From NCBI GenBank assembly GCA_030833145.1, contig JAURHT010000002.1, positions 1 to 57,868 on the forward strand: 57,868 nucleotides of DNA. The letters are read 5' to 3'. The first letter of the stretch is position 1. Each line of letters starts with the position of its first letter. Position numbers and translations under genes: made by a program. The stretch is from Aquirufa sp. Lineage in GTDB: Bacteria > Bacteroidota > Bacteroidia > Cytophagales > Spirosomataceae. The notes beneath the pieces are model-generated. The model was not told where the DNA came from. It worked only from the letters and a program-made list of their open reading frames with translations, and searched no databases. Positions 16,709 to 25,052 of this stretch are shown here, one piece after another.

Positions 16709-19291
16709 CTATTTTTTCTTGATCAATTCTTTAATTCTAATATTTCTAAATTTCAAAGGAGAACCATGTCCTAAAAACCCAATATGACCTGATTTGTTTA
16801 ACAAACCTGGATGTTCTTTGTGATCAGCCGTACCGTCTTTTGTAGCCAGCGCGATATCCCCGTCTAGAATAACTTCTCCATTTAAAATTACTTTGATTTT
16901 ATTTCCTTGAGCGATTACCTCTTCTTCGTTCCACTCTCCCACCGGTTTTAAGAAACCTTGCTTCGCCGGAATGATTCCGTAAACGGAACCATGGTATTGA
17001 TAAGGTTGAAGTTTCGCATACATGGGCGCTGTATTGTCCAAAATCTGCAATTCCATCCCTACATAAGCCGCGTCTCCCTCTAAAGGTGCGCGAATGCCTA
17101 AGCCATTATTAGCCCCTGGCGTTAATTGAAAATCGAATTTTAGATGGAAATCACCGTATTCTTTTTTGGTATACAAATTACCCTTTCCTCCACGAGTCGG
17201 ATCCACCACTAATTCGCCATTCGAAGGAAAATAATCCGTCGTATTTCCGGTCCAATTAAACAAAGAAGAACCGTCAAATAAGGTAGTAAAGTCTGCTTCT
17301 GGAGCCACATAGGCAGTCGCTGGCTTTAATTCCTTTACATAAATATTGCGGTAAACGATGTGATTCCCGTGAGCTTGCAATTCTATCGCGTCTTTGACAA
17401 AAATCGGAATTTTGCGATCCCAATAATTTTCTAAAAGCACGTCATTCACCACTAATTCTCCATTTAGGTATACCGTTACTCGCTCACCTTTCATGATGAT
17501 GCGGAAGGTATTCCATTCATTGATCGGATTATCCGCCACTTTCAAGGGGTTACGCGGGTTTGTTTGGTTATTATACAAACCTCCCGAACCCACTTGCGCC
17601 CCCACATTCGTACGTGCAATATCCCAAATCTGCACCTGAGGAGATCCCCTCAAATAAATACCGGCATCTCCGTCCTTTTCGATTTTCCAATCGACATACA
17701 TTTCAAAATCTTGGTAGTCTTTCACCGAACACAAATTGTCTCCATGCCCTGTAAAATGCAGCTCCTCTCCTTTCGCTTCCCATCCTGCATGCATGATTTT
17801 ATCCGCTTTTACCTGTAATAAAGCCAGGGTATCTGCAGACATTGTTCTGCGCTTCACTGGATTCGCTACAAGTCCCTTCCAACCACGTAAATCTTGGCCG
17901 TTATACATCGTATAAAAGCCACGATCAGCTATTTTGAATGCTTCATTCAATTTCTCTCTTACAGCTGGATCTGTTATTTGATTGAAAACTTCTTGGACCC
18001 ACTCCTTTGTCATTTGACCTCTGAAATCAGGATTAGCTAGGTAGAGTGCTGCAAGTCCATCGGCGGCAATTTGACGTACATTAGGATCCTGTAATCCGAG
18101 GTAAAGCGTACGCATCGCTGAAAGTGAATTGCATTTTAACAAACTCTTAAAAATCTGCTCCCGCGTCTCCAAGTTAGCCGTTAAATCCAACGCATTGCGG
18201 TAGTTCAAAACCTGTTGATCCACATTTTTAAACAACTTCGCATTGATCCGTGCGAAAGCGCGAATAGCCTCTTCATTTTTCGTTTTCTTAGCTTCAGCAT
18301 ACAACCAGCCTAGGTTTTCCACTTCTTGTACGAAAGGAATCCAATTCGCTTTTTGACTAGCTTGCAGAGCGAAGGCAGTAATTTTACTGTTTAAGGTTCC
18401 ATCCTGTCGAGTGATTTGAGTCATCGCCTGTTGCAAAGATTTTACCTCGTTTGGCAGTTCTGCATACCCTAATTTGCCAGCAATGATGTCAAAATCGGCT
18501 ACCGTTACCCAATAAGGCAAAGCATAAAATCCTACCGAACGGGTGGATGAATTGGATTGAACAGAGCGCCAAACCAAAGGCTTTACTTCCGGCCATTGAC
18601 GGGAGGAACCATATACGAGCAGAATTGATTTTTGAGCTAAGCTGGCATTTTCATAGTTCACTAAAGCCTTTTTAAAGAAATCAGTAGCCTTTAATGAGGT
18701 ACAAAAATCAGCTATTTCGAGATTGGCTTCAGAGGAAGAGGCTAACAAAGACCACACCGTCGACAGATTATTTACTCCACCCACTTGTAACAAAGCCAGG
18801 GCTTTTTCCTTCACATAACCTGCAGGCATCACTGGAACAGCCCATTCCGCTTTATGAGTACCTATCGCTTTTACAAACGCTAGCGCGTGCGAAGCATCCC
18901 AAGATTTACTTGCCGCTTTTAAAAGCAGAAGATCGCGCGGCGCACTCAAATAGTTCTTCAAAATAAAGGCCATTACCTGCGGTCTTGATGCTGCGTAACG
19001 CTGTAACCAAACCGCTGCATCCAAATGAGCCATGGTTTTCATCTCCGCGTTTTCCGTCAAACCAATCGCTAAATAGGCCAGCAATTCCGCTCTGTTTTTC
19101 GAGATGGCTTGGATATAGGATTCCGTCACTTGCGTGGGATCATAGGCGCCTTTTAGGGCATAAGCCGCTGATTTCAAGCTCGTAAAGTCACCTTTCTCTG
19201 CTAGAGAACGGAGGCGATTTTGTTCCACGCGGCTCGCGTCTTGCGCGAACACCGTGGTACCAATCAATAAAAATAGGAATAGATATCTCAT
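16709..19291 (-). CDS. Exported protein with two DUF1080 (3-keto-disaccharide hydrolase) domains
   Basis: Protein of 860 residues. Signal peptide at 1-16 (MRYLFLFLLIGTTVFAQ). Residues ~20-450 are helical, HEAT/ARM-like repeats with repeated short Ala/Leu-rich helices. Two DUF1080 concanavalin-like domains follow: ~465-655 (FYTMYNGQDLRGWKGL ... DAGIYLRGSPQVQIWD ... YRNIYVKEL) and ~668-858 (FTTLFDGSSLFNWTGN ... ANNGLGIRAPLEGDAAY ... FRNIRIKEL). In characterised relatives DUF1080 enzymes cleave 3-keto-glycosides. The first domain keeps the GIYLRG form and the second the GLGIRAP form, so the two may differ in substrate or one may only bind. Lies 4 bases after the Gfo/Idh gene, a usual partner. 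No lipobox: soluble periplasmic. Confidence 0.83.
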   Translation of the reverse strand: MRYLFLFLLIGTTVFAQDASRVEQNRLRSLAEKGDFTSLKSAAYALKGAYDPTQVTESYIQAISKNRAELLAYLAIGLTENAEMKTMAHLDAAVWLQRYAASRPQVMAFILKNYLSAPRDLLLLKAASKSWDASHALAFVKAIGTHKAEWAVPVMPAGYVKEKALALLQVGGVNNLSTVWSLLASSSEANLEIADFCTSLKATDFFKKALVNYENASLAQKSILLVYGSSRQWPEVKPLVWRSVQSNSSTRSVGFYALPYWVTVADFDIIAGKLGYAELPNEVKSLQQAMTQITRQDGTLNSKITAFALQASQKANWIPFVQEVENLGWLYAEAKKTKNEEAIRAFARINAKLFKNVDQQVLNYRNALDLTANLETREQIFKSLLKCNSLSAMRTLYLGLQDPNVRQIAADGLAALYLANPDFRGQMTKEWVQEVFNQITDPAVREKLNEAFKIADRGFYTMYNGQDLRGWKGLVANPVKRRTMSADTLALLQVKADKIMHAGWEAKGEELHFTGHGDNLCSVKDYQDFEMYVDWKIEKDGDAGIYLRGSPQVQIWDIARTNVGAQVGSGGLYNNQTNPRNPLKVADNPINEWNTFRIIMKGERVTVYLNGELVVNDVLLENYWDRKIPIFVKDAIELQAHGNHIVYRNIYVKELKPATAYVAPEADFTTLFDGSSLFNWTGNTTDYFPSNGELVVDPTRGGKGNLYTKKEYGDFHLKFDFQLTPGANNGLGIRAPLEGDAAYVGMELQILDNTAPMYAKLQPYQYHGSVYGIIPAKQGFLKPVGEWNEEEVIAQGNKIKVILNGEVILDGDIALATKDGTADHKEHPGLLNKSGHIGFLGHGSPLKFRNIRIKELIKKK

Positions 19292-19295
19292 CGTT

Positions 19296-20552
19296 TTATA
19301 AAATATAAGGTGCGCGCATCGGTTGATCCATTAGGCGATTTGCCTCATCGTCCCCCACAATGACTTGATTGATGGGGTCAAATTTCAAGTTGCGGTGTAC
19401 GCGCATCGCGATTAAACCCAAGTTAATTAAGGTGCAAGAGCGGTGTCCATTTTCCTCATTCAAGGCAAATTTCTTACGATTCTTAACCGAATCGACAAAA
19501 TCCGTTTGCTGCATGACAGGATCCGGGAATTCGGCAAGTTTTTTCGCCAAATCCGGAATATCCGACTGCATGTTGCGGTATAATTTCCCTTTAGGGCCTT
19601 CGATATAAGCGACTTTCTCGTCTTTGGCTTCGCCGTCTAACACGATTTGGCATCCATCCGCATACGTATAGGTAATGCGATTAAAGATGCCCACCGCATC
19701 TTTATCTTGCACGGGCGCATCTACTTCGATGTACACCGGTGACTCGTTATCTTTTCCCAGCATATATTGGATAGGGTCCAAATAATGTTGCCCCATATCT
19801 CCTAGTGCACCACCATCGTAATCCCAGTAGCCGCGGAAGGTTTGGTGGGTGCGATGCACATTATAGGGTTTGTAAGGCGCTGGCCCTAACCAGCTCTCGT
19901 AATCTAATTCCAAAGGCACCGGTTGCGGCGTCAAATCTGTTTTCCCTACCCAGTAAAATTTCCAATCAAAACCGGTATGCTTACTCACTGTAAACTTCAA
20001 CGGCCAGCCCAATAGCCCAGAATCCACCACCTTTTTCATCGGCTTCACCGTGGTGTTCATTCCGTAAAAGTTGCCTTCAAAGCGGAACCACGTATTCAAT
20101 CTAAAAATACGTCCGTGCTGCTGAACGGCTTCTTTGAGGCGTTTACCCTCCCCGATGGTTCGGGTCATTGGCTTCTCGCACCAAATATCCTTGCCAGCTC
20201 TAGCTGCATCCGCCGCCATAATGCCATGCCAATGCGGCGGAGTAGCCACGTGAACAATATCTACTTCAGGCAACTGAATCATCTCCCGGTAATCGTGAAA
20301 TGACTTAACCCCTTTTTCTACTTTATCTAATCCGAGCTGTAGGTTTTTCTTATCGACATCGCATAGCGCAACCACCCGCGTTCCCGCGTAAGGGATGTGC
20401 CCTCGACCCATTCCTCCGGTCCCAATAATCGCTTTGGTTAATTGATCAGATGGTGCTAAAAAGCCCTTTCCTAATACGTGGCGTGGCACGATGCTAAATG
20501 CAGCCAAACCTAGAACAGATTGTCCTATAAATTTCCTTCTTGAAACTGACAT
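19296..20552 (-). CDS. Tat-exported Gfo/Idh/MocA-family oxidoreductase
   Basis: Protein of 418 residues. Twin-arginine signal SVSRRKFIGQSVLGLAAFSIV, then a Rossmann domain with the GTGGMGRGH dinucleotide motif and ALCDVD at the end of strand two, HVATPPHWHG, and the family lysine motif WCEKPMTRT. The C-terminal domain holds GALGDMGQHYLDPIQYML. In characterised exported relatives (for example glucose-fructose oxidoreductase) the NAD(P) stays bound and the enzyme works in the periplasm. Paired with the DUF1080 gene (4-base gap), it probably oxidises a glycoside at C3 (inference from neighbours). The 32-bp gap to the upstream SGNH gene holds no clear promoter. Confidence 0.87.
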   Translation of the reverse strand: MSVSRRKFIGQSVLGLAAFSIVPRHVLGKGFLAPSDQLTKAIIGTGGMGRGHIPYAGTRVVALCDVDKKNLQLGLDKVEKGVKSFHDYREMIQLPEVDIVHVATPPHWHGIMAADAARAGKDIWCEKPMTRTIGEGKRLKEAVQQHGRIFRLNTWFRFEGNFYGMNTTVKPMKKVVDSGLLGWPLKFTVSKHTGFDWKFYWVGKTDLTPQPVPLELDYESWLGPAPYKPYNVHRTHQTFRGYWDYDGGALGDMGQHYLDPIQYMLGKDNESPVYIEVDAPVQDKDAVGIFNRITYTYADGCQIVLDGEAKDEKVAYIEGPKGKLYRNMQSDIPDLAKKLAEFPDPVMQQTDFVDSVKNRKKFALNEENGHRSCTLINLGLIAMRVHRNLKFDPINQVIVGDDEANRLMDQPMRAPYIL

Positions 20553-20584
20553 AGATTAAACAGGTTTTGCACTAAATATAGGAA

Positions 20585-21775
20585 TTATTTAGGAATTCCA
20601 ATGCTGACTGTGTGCTGATTGACCTGATTTTGTAAAATTTCGGAGGCGGCAGATTCTCCCCAGGATTTGAATAGGGCCAAAACAAAAAGTTTAGCCTGCA
20701 ATTGGTAACCCTCTTTCGTTAAATGCAATTGATCCTTCAGGAAACAACCATTTTTTACCCATTCTGCACTTGAACCAAAACCACCCATCACCTGATTCAA
20801 ATCATAATAGGCTGCAGGCAAATCAGACATGGTTTGAATGACCTCCTGCTGAAATTTGGGGATGCGTTTTTGACTGCGCGTATCGGGTGGACTGGTGAAT
20901 AGAAAAACCGTTCCAGGGGATTTGGACTTCACATCTTGCATAAATTCGACGAGCGCCTGGCGATATGTTGCAGGATTCCAATTGACATTATAGGCTTCAT
21001 TGGTTCCAAATGAACAGATCAGTAGATCCGGCTTTAGTAGCCCAATCTGCTCCAAAACCAAATTCCCTCTCGACTTCAAATGCGTAAACTGCGCTCCAGC
21101 CACGCCTAAATCTTGGTAATCGACACTGGTTTCATTGGACAAAATCTCCACCCCATGCAGGGTAAATTCATCTTGATTTGAAGCGCTTTTTTGAAGAGCA
21201 AGGGTAAATTGACTTACATTGGTATAGCTTTTAAAATCCCAATAGGCCACGTTTCCGCTTTGCCCACGTTTATCCAGCATAAATTCCGGTCCTACATCTG
21301 GAATCATTGCACAAGAATCTGAATTAGTCCAAACCCGAATCTGATTCAACGTAGCCAAGGAATCCTTTAAAGTAAAGGTGATTTGTGCGGTACTATCACG
21401 CGTAGAAACGGCATAACCGGCTAAACCAATATTACGACCCGTTGATTGTTTAAGAATAGAAGTTCCTTCCCAGCGACCACTCGATTTAGATTTAAAGACT
21501 CGGCCATCAACGCTTTTAGCAAGGCTGTAAGGGAATTGAATTCCTTCCTTTTGAACACCCAAAAGTCGTTTTATCTCTCCTGAGAAATGACCAATTTGTA
21601 CGTGGGAATCCCCAAGATGCAGAACTTTCAAGGTTCTGGATTTCCATTTAGGTGCTAATTCAGCTACGTCTGAATCGCGCTGAATGACGTTGCTGGAATG
21701 GCAGACTTCGGTGGAATCCACTTTGGCCAAAAGAGGAAGCGATAACACCCAGAAAAGCAGAAATAGATACCTCAA
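20585..21775 (-). CDS. Exported SGNH/GDSL hydrolase-like esterase or O-acetyltransferase
   Basis: Protein of 396 residues with a signal peptide (RYLFLLFWVLSLPLLAKV). The SGNH blocks are clear: block I LKVLHLGDSHVQIGH with nucleophile Ser57, block III LLICSFGTNEAYNVNWNP (Asn), and block V KDQLHLTKEGYQL with the Asp-x-x-His pair. Between blocks I and III an insert (about 110-215) looks like a beta-sandwich carbohydrate-binding region, as in PatB/AlgX-type O-acetyltransferases. Overlaps the MBOAT gene by four bases (ATGA type), so the two proteins probably act together, the MBOAT passing acetyl groups across the membrane and the SGNH protein putting them on or taking them off a polymer. Confidence 0.82.
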   Translation of the reverse strand: MRYLFLLFWVLSLPLLAKVDSTEVCHSSNVIQRDSDVAELAPKWKSRTLKVLHLGDSHVQIGHFSGEIKRLLGVQKEGIQFPYSLAKSVDGRVFKSKSSGRWEGTSILKQSTGRNIGLAGYAVSTRDSTAQITFTLKDSLATLNQIRVWTNSDSCAMIPDVGPEFMLDKRGQSGNVAYWDFKSYTNVSQFTLALQKSASNQDEFTLHGVEILSNETSVDYQDLGVAGAQFTHLKSRGNLVLEQIGLLKPDLLICSFGTNEAYNVNWNPATYRQALVEFMQDVKSKSPGTVFLFTSPPDTRSQKRIPKFQQEVIQTMSDLPAAYYDLNQVMGGFGSSAEWVKNGCFLKDQLHLTKEGYQLQAKLFVLALFKSWGESAASEILQNQVNQHTVSIGIPK

Positions 21776-23265
21776 AATTGAAAGTAAATAAAGGGTTGCA
21801 CTAAGGTGTCACGGAATTGAATGATTAATTGGAGGGCTGCTAATAGGATGAAAAACCAAAAGAAGGATGGCACATAAAATGTTCCTTCAAATGCTTTTCG
21901 TTTCCAATTTCCGGGAATTATTGTCCAAGATAAAAGGGCCACGAGCAAAATAGCCAATTCATTCCGAGAAAACCAGAAACCAACAAAATCAGCCTCCGAA
22001 GTCGCTATGGCCATTTGAGTCAGCATTAACACAGCCGTATCAAAATCTCGTGCCCGGAAGAATATCCAACAGAACGTAACAAAGCTGAACGTAAAAATAC
22101 CGCCTATTAAGTCCATCCATTTGCCTTCCGGAAGGTGCTTGTGAACCGCTTTATGAAGTGCCAGCGCTAATCCGTGTGCGGCTCCCCAGCAAACAAATTG
22201 CCAACTAGCCCCGTGCCAAAAACCACCCACTAACATCGTGATCAACAAAAAAAGATAGGTATTAAACGTTCCTTTTCGATTTCCACCCAACGGAATGTAG
22301 ACGTAATCGCGCAGCCAGGTGGAAAGGGAAATATGCCATTTGCGCCAAAATTCAGTCACATTCGAAGATCCATACGGATTTTCAAAATTCTCCTTCAAGC
22401 GATAACCTAACAACAAAGCTAATCCAATGGCGATATCGGAATAGCCAGAAAAGTCAAAATAGATCTGGAAACTATAGGCCAAAGCACCCAACAGATTCTC
22501 CCCTCCCGTATAAAAGGCCGGGTTTTCAAACACCATATCCACGTATTTCCCTAGGTAATCAGCGATCAATAATTTTTTGATCAGTCCGGTCACAATCCGA
22601 AACAAACTTTCTTTATAGTGGCGCGCATCCAGGTTTTCGGGGGAATTTATTTGGCCTAAAAAATCCTTCGCACGAACAATGGGGCCCGCCACTAAGTGCG
22701 GAAAAAAAGTCATGTAGAAGGCATAATCAAGGAAGCTTTTAGAGGACCTAATCTCTCCGCGGTACACGTCCACGATATAGGAAATCGACTGAAAGGTATA
22801 AAAGGAAATCCCGATGGGAAGGAACAAATCCACCGGCTCGAAGTGCGTCAATAAGAGCCAATTCGTGTTCTCTAGAATGAAGTTAGGGTACTTAAAATAA
22901 AGCAAGAAAGAAAGGCTAAACAGAACGGCGACGCTCATCCAAATTTGTTTTGAGTTGCCTTCGGACCGTTCGATTCTGCGAGCGAAAAGAAAATCAACTA
23001 TGATTTGGAATACAAATAGGGCTAAAAATGGGCCGCTCGATTTATAGTAAAAGAATAAACTAAAGGCGATTAAATAGATTTTACGCAGGGGATTTTGAGT
23101 AAAAAGGAGCGCATAGAAAAAGAGAAAAATCCCGAATGTAAATAGGAACGAAAACTCCGTAAAAAACCAGGGCTCTTTCGTGGAATACAGCATGAATTCA
23201 CGAAGGAGCTGCTCAAAGGGGATCGACCCAAACGCCTGCTTAATAACCTCTATAATCTGCTGCAT
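21772..23265 (-). CDS. MBOAT family O-acyltransferase (AlgI/PatA-like)
   Basis: Polytopic membrane protein of 497 residues. It carries AlgI-type signatures: PIGISFYTFQSISYIVDVYRG, YFDFSGYSDIAIGLALLLGY, NVTEFWRKWHISLSTWLRDYVYIPLGGNRKG, and MLVGGFWHGASWQFVCWGAAHG with the catalytic-type His351. The length matches AlgI/PatA. Family role: moves acetyl groups to the periplasmic face for O-acetylation of alginate, peptidoglycan or other polymers. Sits between two SGNH genes, overlapping one by 26 bases and the other by 4, next to a glucosaminidase gene. No alginate genes are nearby, so peptidoglycan or another exopolymer is the better guess. Confidence 0.92.
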   Translation of the reverse strand: MQQIIEVIKQAFGSIPFEQLLREFMLYSTKEPWFFTEFSFLFTFGIFLFFYALLFTQNPLRKIYLIAFSLFFYYKSSGPFLALFVFQIIVDFLFARRIERSEGNSKQIWMSVAVLFSLSFLLYFKYPNFILENTNWLLLTHFEPVDLFLPIGISFYTFQSISYIVDVYRGEIRSSKSFLDYAFYMTFFPHLVAGPIVRAKDFLGQINSPENLDARHYKESLFRIVTGLIKKLLIADYLGKYVDMVFENPAFYTGGENLLGALAYSFQIYFDFSGYSDIAIGLALLLGYRLKENFENPYGSSNVTEFWRKWHISLSTWLRDYVYIPLGGNRKGTFNTYLFLLITMLVGGFWHGASWQFVCWGAAHGLALALHKAVHKHLPEGKWMDLIGGIFTFSFVTFCWIFFRARDFDTAVLMLTQMAIATSEADFVGFWFSRNELAILLVALLSWTIIPGNWKRKAFEGTFYVPSFFWFFILLAALQLIIQFRDTLVQPFIYFQF

Positions 23266-24091
23266 TTAACACAATTGCTTTGTATTTTTTCGGATACCCA
23301 AACCGCTCTGGCGGCATCATCCGTATCTTCCAACGACTCGATTCCTGTAACCAATTCGCCACATTTCCCATCCAAATACGGTATCCCGGCAAGGAAGGAT
23401 GTCTGCCATCGGTCGCTTTAGGTAAAACTAAATGCTTAGACGAGAAAAAGGCAGCGGAATCAGCTGCTGCCTGAAAGGCGTCTGAAACCACGTAATCATA
23501 GCCCCAATTCGTAGGTCCTATCCAAGCATACGGTAGGCCGTTCAGGCGTTTATGAAAACTTTTTGCGAGGTTTTTTCGGGTAGAATAATCCTTCGCTAGG
23601 ACTTCATTTAGACCGAAAAGAACGAAAACGAAAGTGGGACGGTAGCGTTTGATAATCTTGGAAATCGTATCGGATTTCGCAAAGTTCAAGGAAGTGGCAG
23701 ATGCCCATTCGACGGTGGCGACGAGTTTGTGGCCGTTGCTTTGGCAATAATCGTTCAAGACATTCTTCATACCTCCAGCTTCTGAATCACCAATTAACAA
23801 TACCCGGTGCTGCGTGGAATCATCCACACTCGAGTCCGGCAAAATAGGCTCAGGAATGGCAGAATAGACCATTTGGGCTGTATCTGCAGGGACGACATAC
23901 GTGGGAATCGTGTCAATTTTCTCTACCGTGATAATTTCCGAAACCTGTTCCACGGGTTTTTCTATCTCGAATAACTTCTTAATTTCTTGATCTGCAAATA
24001 AATACGTGCTGGGCATATAACTGTACAAATACAGCGCAGAACACGCTAAAATAAAACAAAGAGCCGCCCAAAACAGATAAAACCTTTTCAT
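23240..24091 (-). CDS. Membrane-anchored SGNH-like hydrolase/acetyltransferase
   Basis: Protein of 283 residues. One N-terminal transmembrane segment (FYLFWAALCFILACSALYLYSY), a Pro/Val/Glu-rich linker (about 40-95), then an SGNH domain: RVLLIGDSEAGGM with Ser103, FVFVLFGLNEVLAKD, and ATDGRHPSLPGYRIWMGN with Asp-x-x-His. GDSE and GLNE depart from textbook GDSL/GxND but keep the Ser, Gly and Asn positions. Its 3' end overlaps the MBOAT start by 26 bases, and its start is flush with the glucosaminidase stop. Likely the membrane-tethered partner of the MBOAT protein. Confidence 0.77.
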   Translation of the reverse strand: MKRFYLFWAALCFILACSALYLYSYMPSTYLFADQEIKKLFEIEKPVEQVSEIITVEKIDTIPTYVVPADTAQMVYSAIPEPILPDSSVDDSTQHRVLLIGDSEAGGMKNVLNDYCQSNGHKLVATVEWASATSLNFAKSDTISKIIKRYRPTFVFVLFGLNEVLAKDYSTRKNLAKSFHKRLNGLPYAWIGPTNWGYDYVVSDAFQAAADSAAFFSSKHLVLPKATDGRHPSLPGYRIWMGNVANWLQESSRWKIRMMPPERFGYPKKYKAIVLNAADYRGY

Positions 24092-24535
24092 CTAATCAAT
24101 CAACGTAAAGGATTTTTTCATTAACCTAATCCAGCGTTTCGCATTCGCGGCATAATGCGCCTTCGCCATTGCTCGCGTCCACTTCATCGGATCCGGATTC
24201 CCTTTCAAGTTTGTGTAGTATTTTTTGCTAGCCAAAACCTCACAAAAATCTACCATACTATCCTCTGGCCTCGCATAATGTTTAAAACTCGACTTCTTTT
24301 TACGTACGTATTTACCGCGTAAACCAAAGTAATTATTTTGTTTAATGGATTGTTTAGACTGGCCAAAACCGGATTCACAGATCCCTACCCCAATAATTAA
24401 TTTCGAAGGAATCCCATAGACTAGAGACAAGGAATCAATGAAGGGTTTGTAACGTTGGATTTTCTCCTGCGTGCCTTGAAAGGCTTGCGCTGACAACTGG
24501 AAAATCAGGATAAAAAAGAAGAAAATGGGCTTCAT
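24092..24535 (-). CDS. Exported glucosaminidase-domain peptidoglycan hydrolase
   Basis: Small secreted enzyme of 147 residues: signal peptide KPIFFFFILIFQLSAQAF, then a mannosyl-glycoprotein endo-beta-N-acetylglucosaminidase (FlgJ/LytG-like) domain with IPSKLIIGVGICESGFGQS (catalytic-type Glu), NNYFGLRGKY, YARPEDSMVDFCEVL and KAHYAANAKRWIRLM. The length fits a bare catalytic domain. The ATG at 24535 is preferred to an in-frame TTG three codons upstream. Directly adjacent to the SGNH/MBOAT genes, which suggests that their target is peptidoglycan, or that O-acetylation guards against this hydrolase (inference). Confidence 0.84.
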   Translation of the reverse strand: MKPIFFFFILIFQLSAQAFQGTQEKIQRYKPFIDSLSLVYGIPSKLIIGVGICESGFGQSKQSIKQNNYFGLRGKYVRKKKSSFKHYARPEDSMVDFCEVLASKKYYTNLKGNPDPMKWTRAMAKAHYAANAKRWIRLMKKSFTLID

Positions 24536-24554
24536 ACGAAGCAAAAATACAAAA

Positions 24555-25052
24555 TTAAGCGCGAATTACCACGGTCAAACTCCGAGCGCCATGTGCCCCA
24601 ATCACAAGCGATTGCTCAATATCCGCAGTCTTCGATGGACCGGCTAAAAACAAACCGAAGCTCGAGTTCGGCTTATTTAACTCCGCATAAGCGGCGTGCA
24701 TATTCGGCACTATTTTAGAAACGTTGATGACCAAATGTTGGCATATGAACGGCGCCACCCGATGTGGCAAGGCTTCCTCTGTTAACCAAATCGCCCCATT
24801 TTCAGCCACGCCAAATTCCCCATCGATTTCTAACACTTCCACTTCGGCTAAACTCAAACCATCCAGAATTTTTTCATAGCGACGTCTTTCGGGAAATTGG
24901 ATTTCTAACTCTTCTGCAGTCAAAACACGAGCTCCTACCACCTCCAAAGAAGCGTTGAAATCAAAATCTTCCGATGCCCCTTTAAAGTCGCCTGGATGAT
25001 TTATTTCGCTTTGCGCGTGAATTTTCCCTAATATTTCTTCTCTTGCGCTCAT
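24555..25052 (-). CDS. lutC: L-lactate utilisation protein LutC
   Basis: LUD-domain protein of 165 residues. Conserved stretches: FGVAENGAIWLTEEALPHRVAPF, and near the end GLFLAGPSKTADIEQSLVIGAHGARSLTVVI, the signature of LutC/YkgG. In known systems LutABC together oxidise L-lactate to pyruvate with iron-sulfur clusters; LutC has no cluster of its own. Overlaps lutB by four bases. Shorter than Bacillus LutC (about 240), lacking part of the N-terminal region, as is common in Bacteroidota. Confidence 0.86.
   Translation of the reverse strand: MSAREEILGKIHAQSEINHPGDFKGASEDFDFNASLEVVGARVLTAEELEIQFPERRRYEKILDGLSLAEVEVLEIDGEFGVAENGAIWLTEEALPHRVAPFICQHLVINVSKIVPNMHAAYAELNKPNSSFGLFLAGPSKTADIEQSLVIGAHGARSLTVVIRA

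Noticed and set aside
17560..17818. Two overlapping plus-strand frames opposite the DUF1080 gene
   Set aside because: Shadows of the long minus-strand gene; no plausible product.
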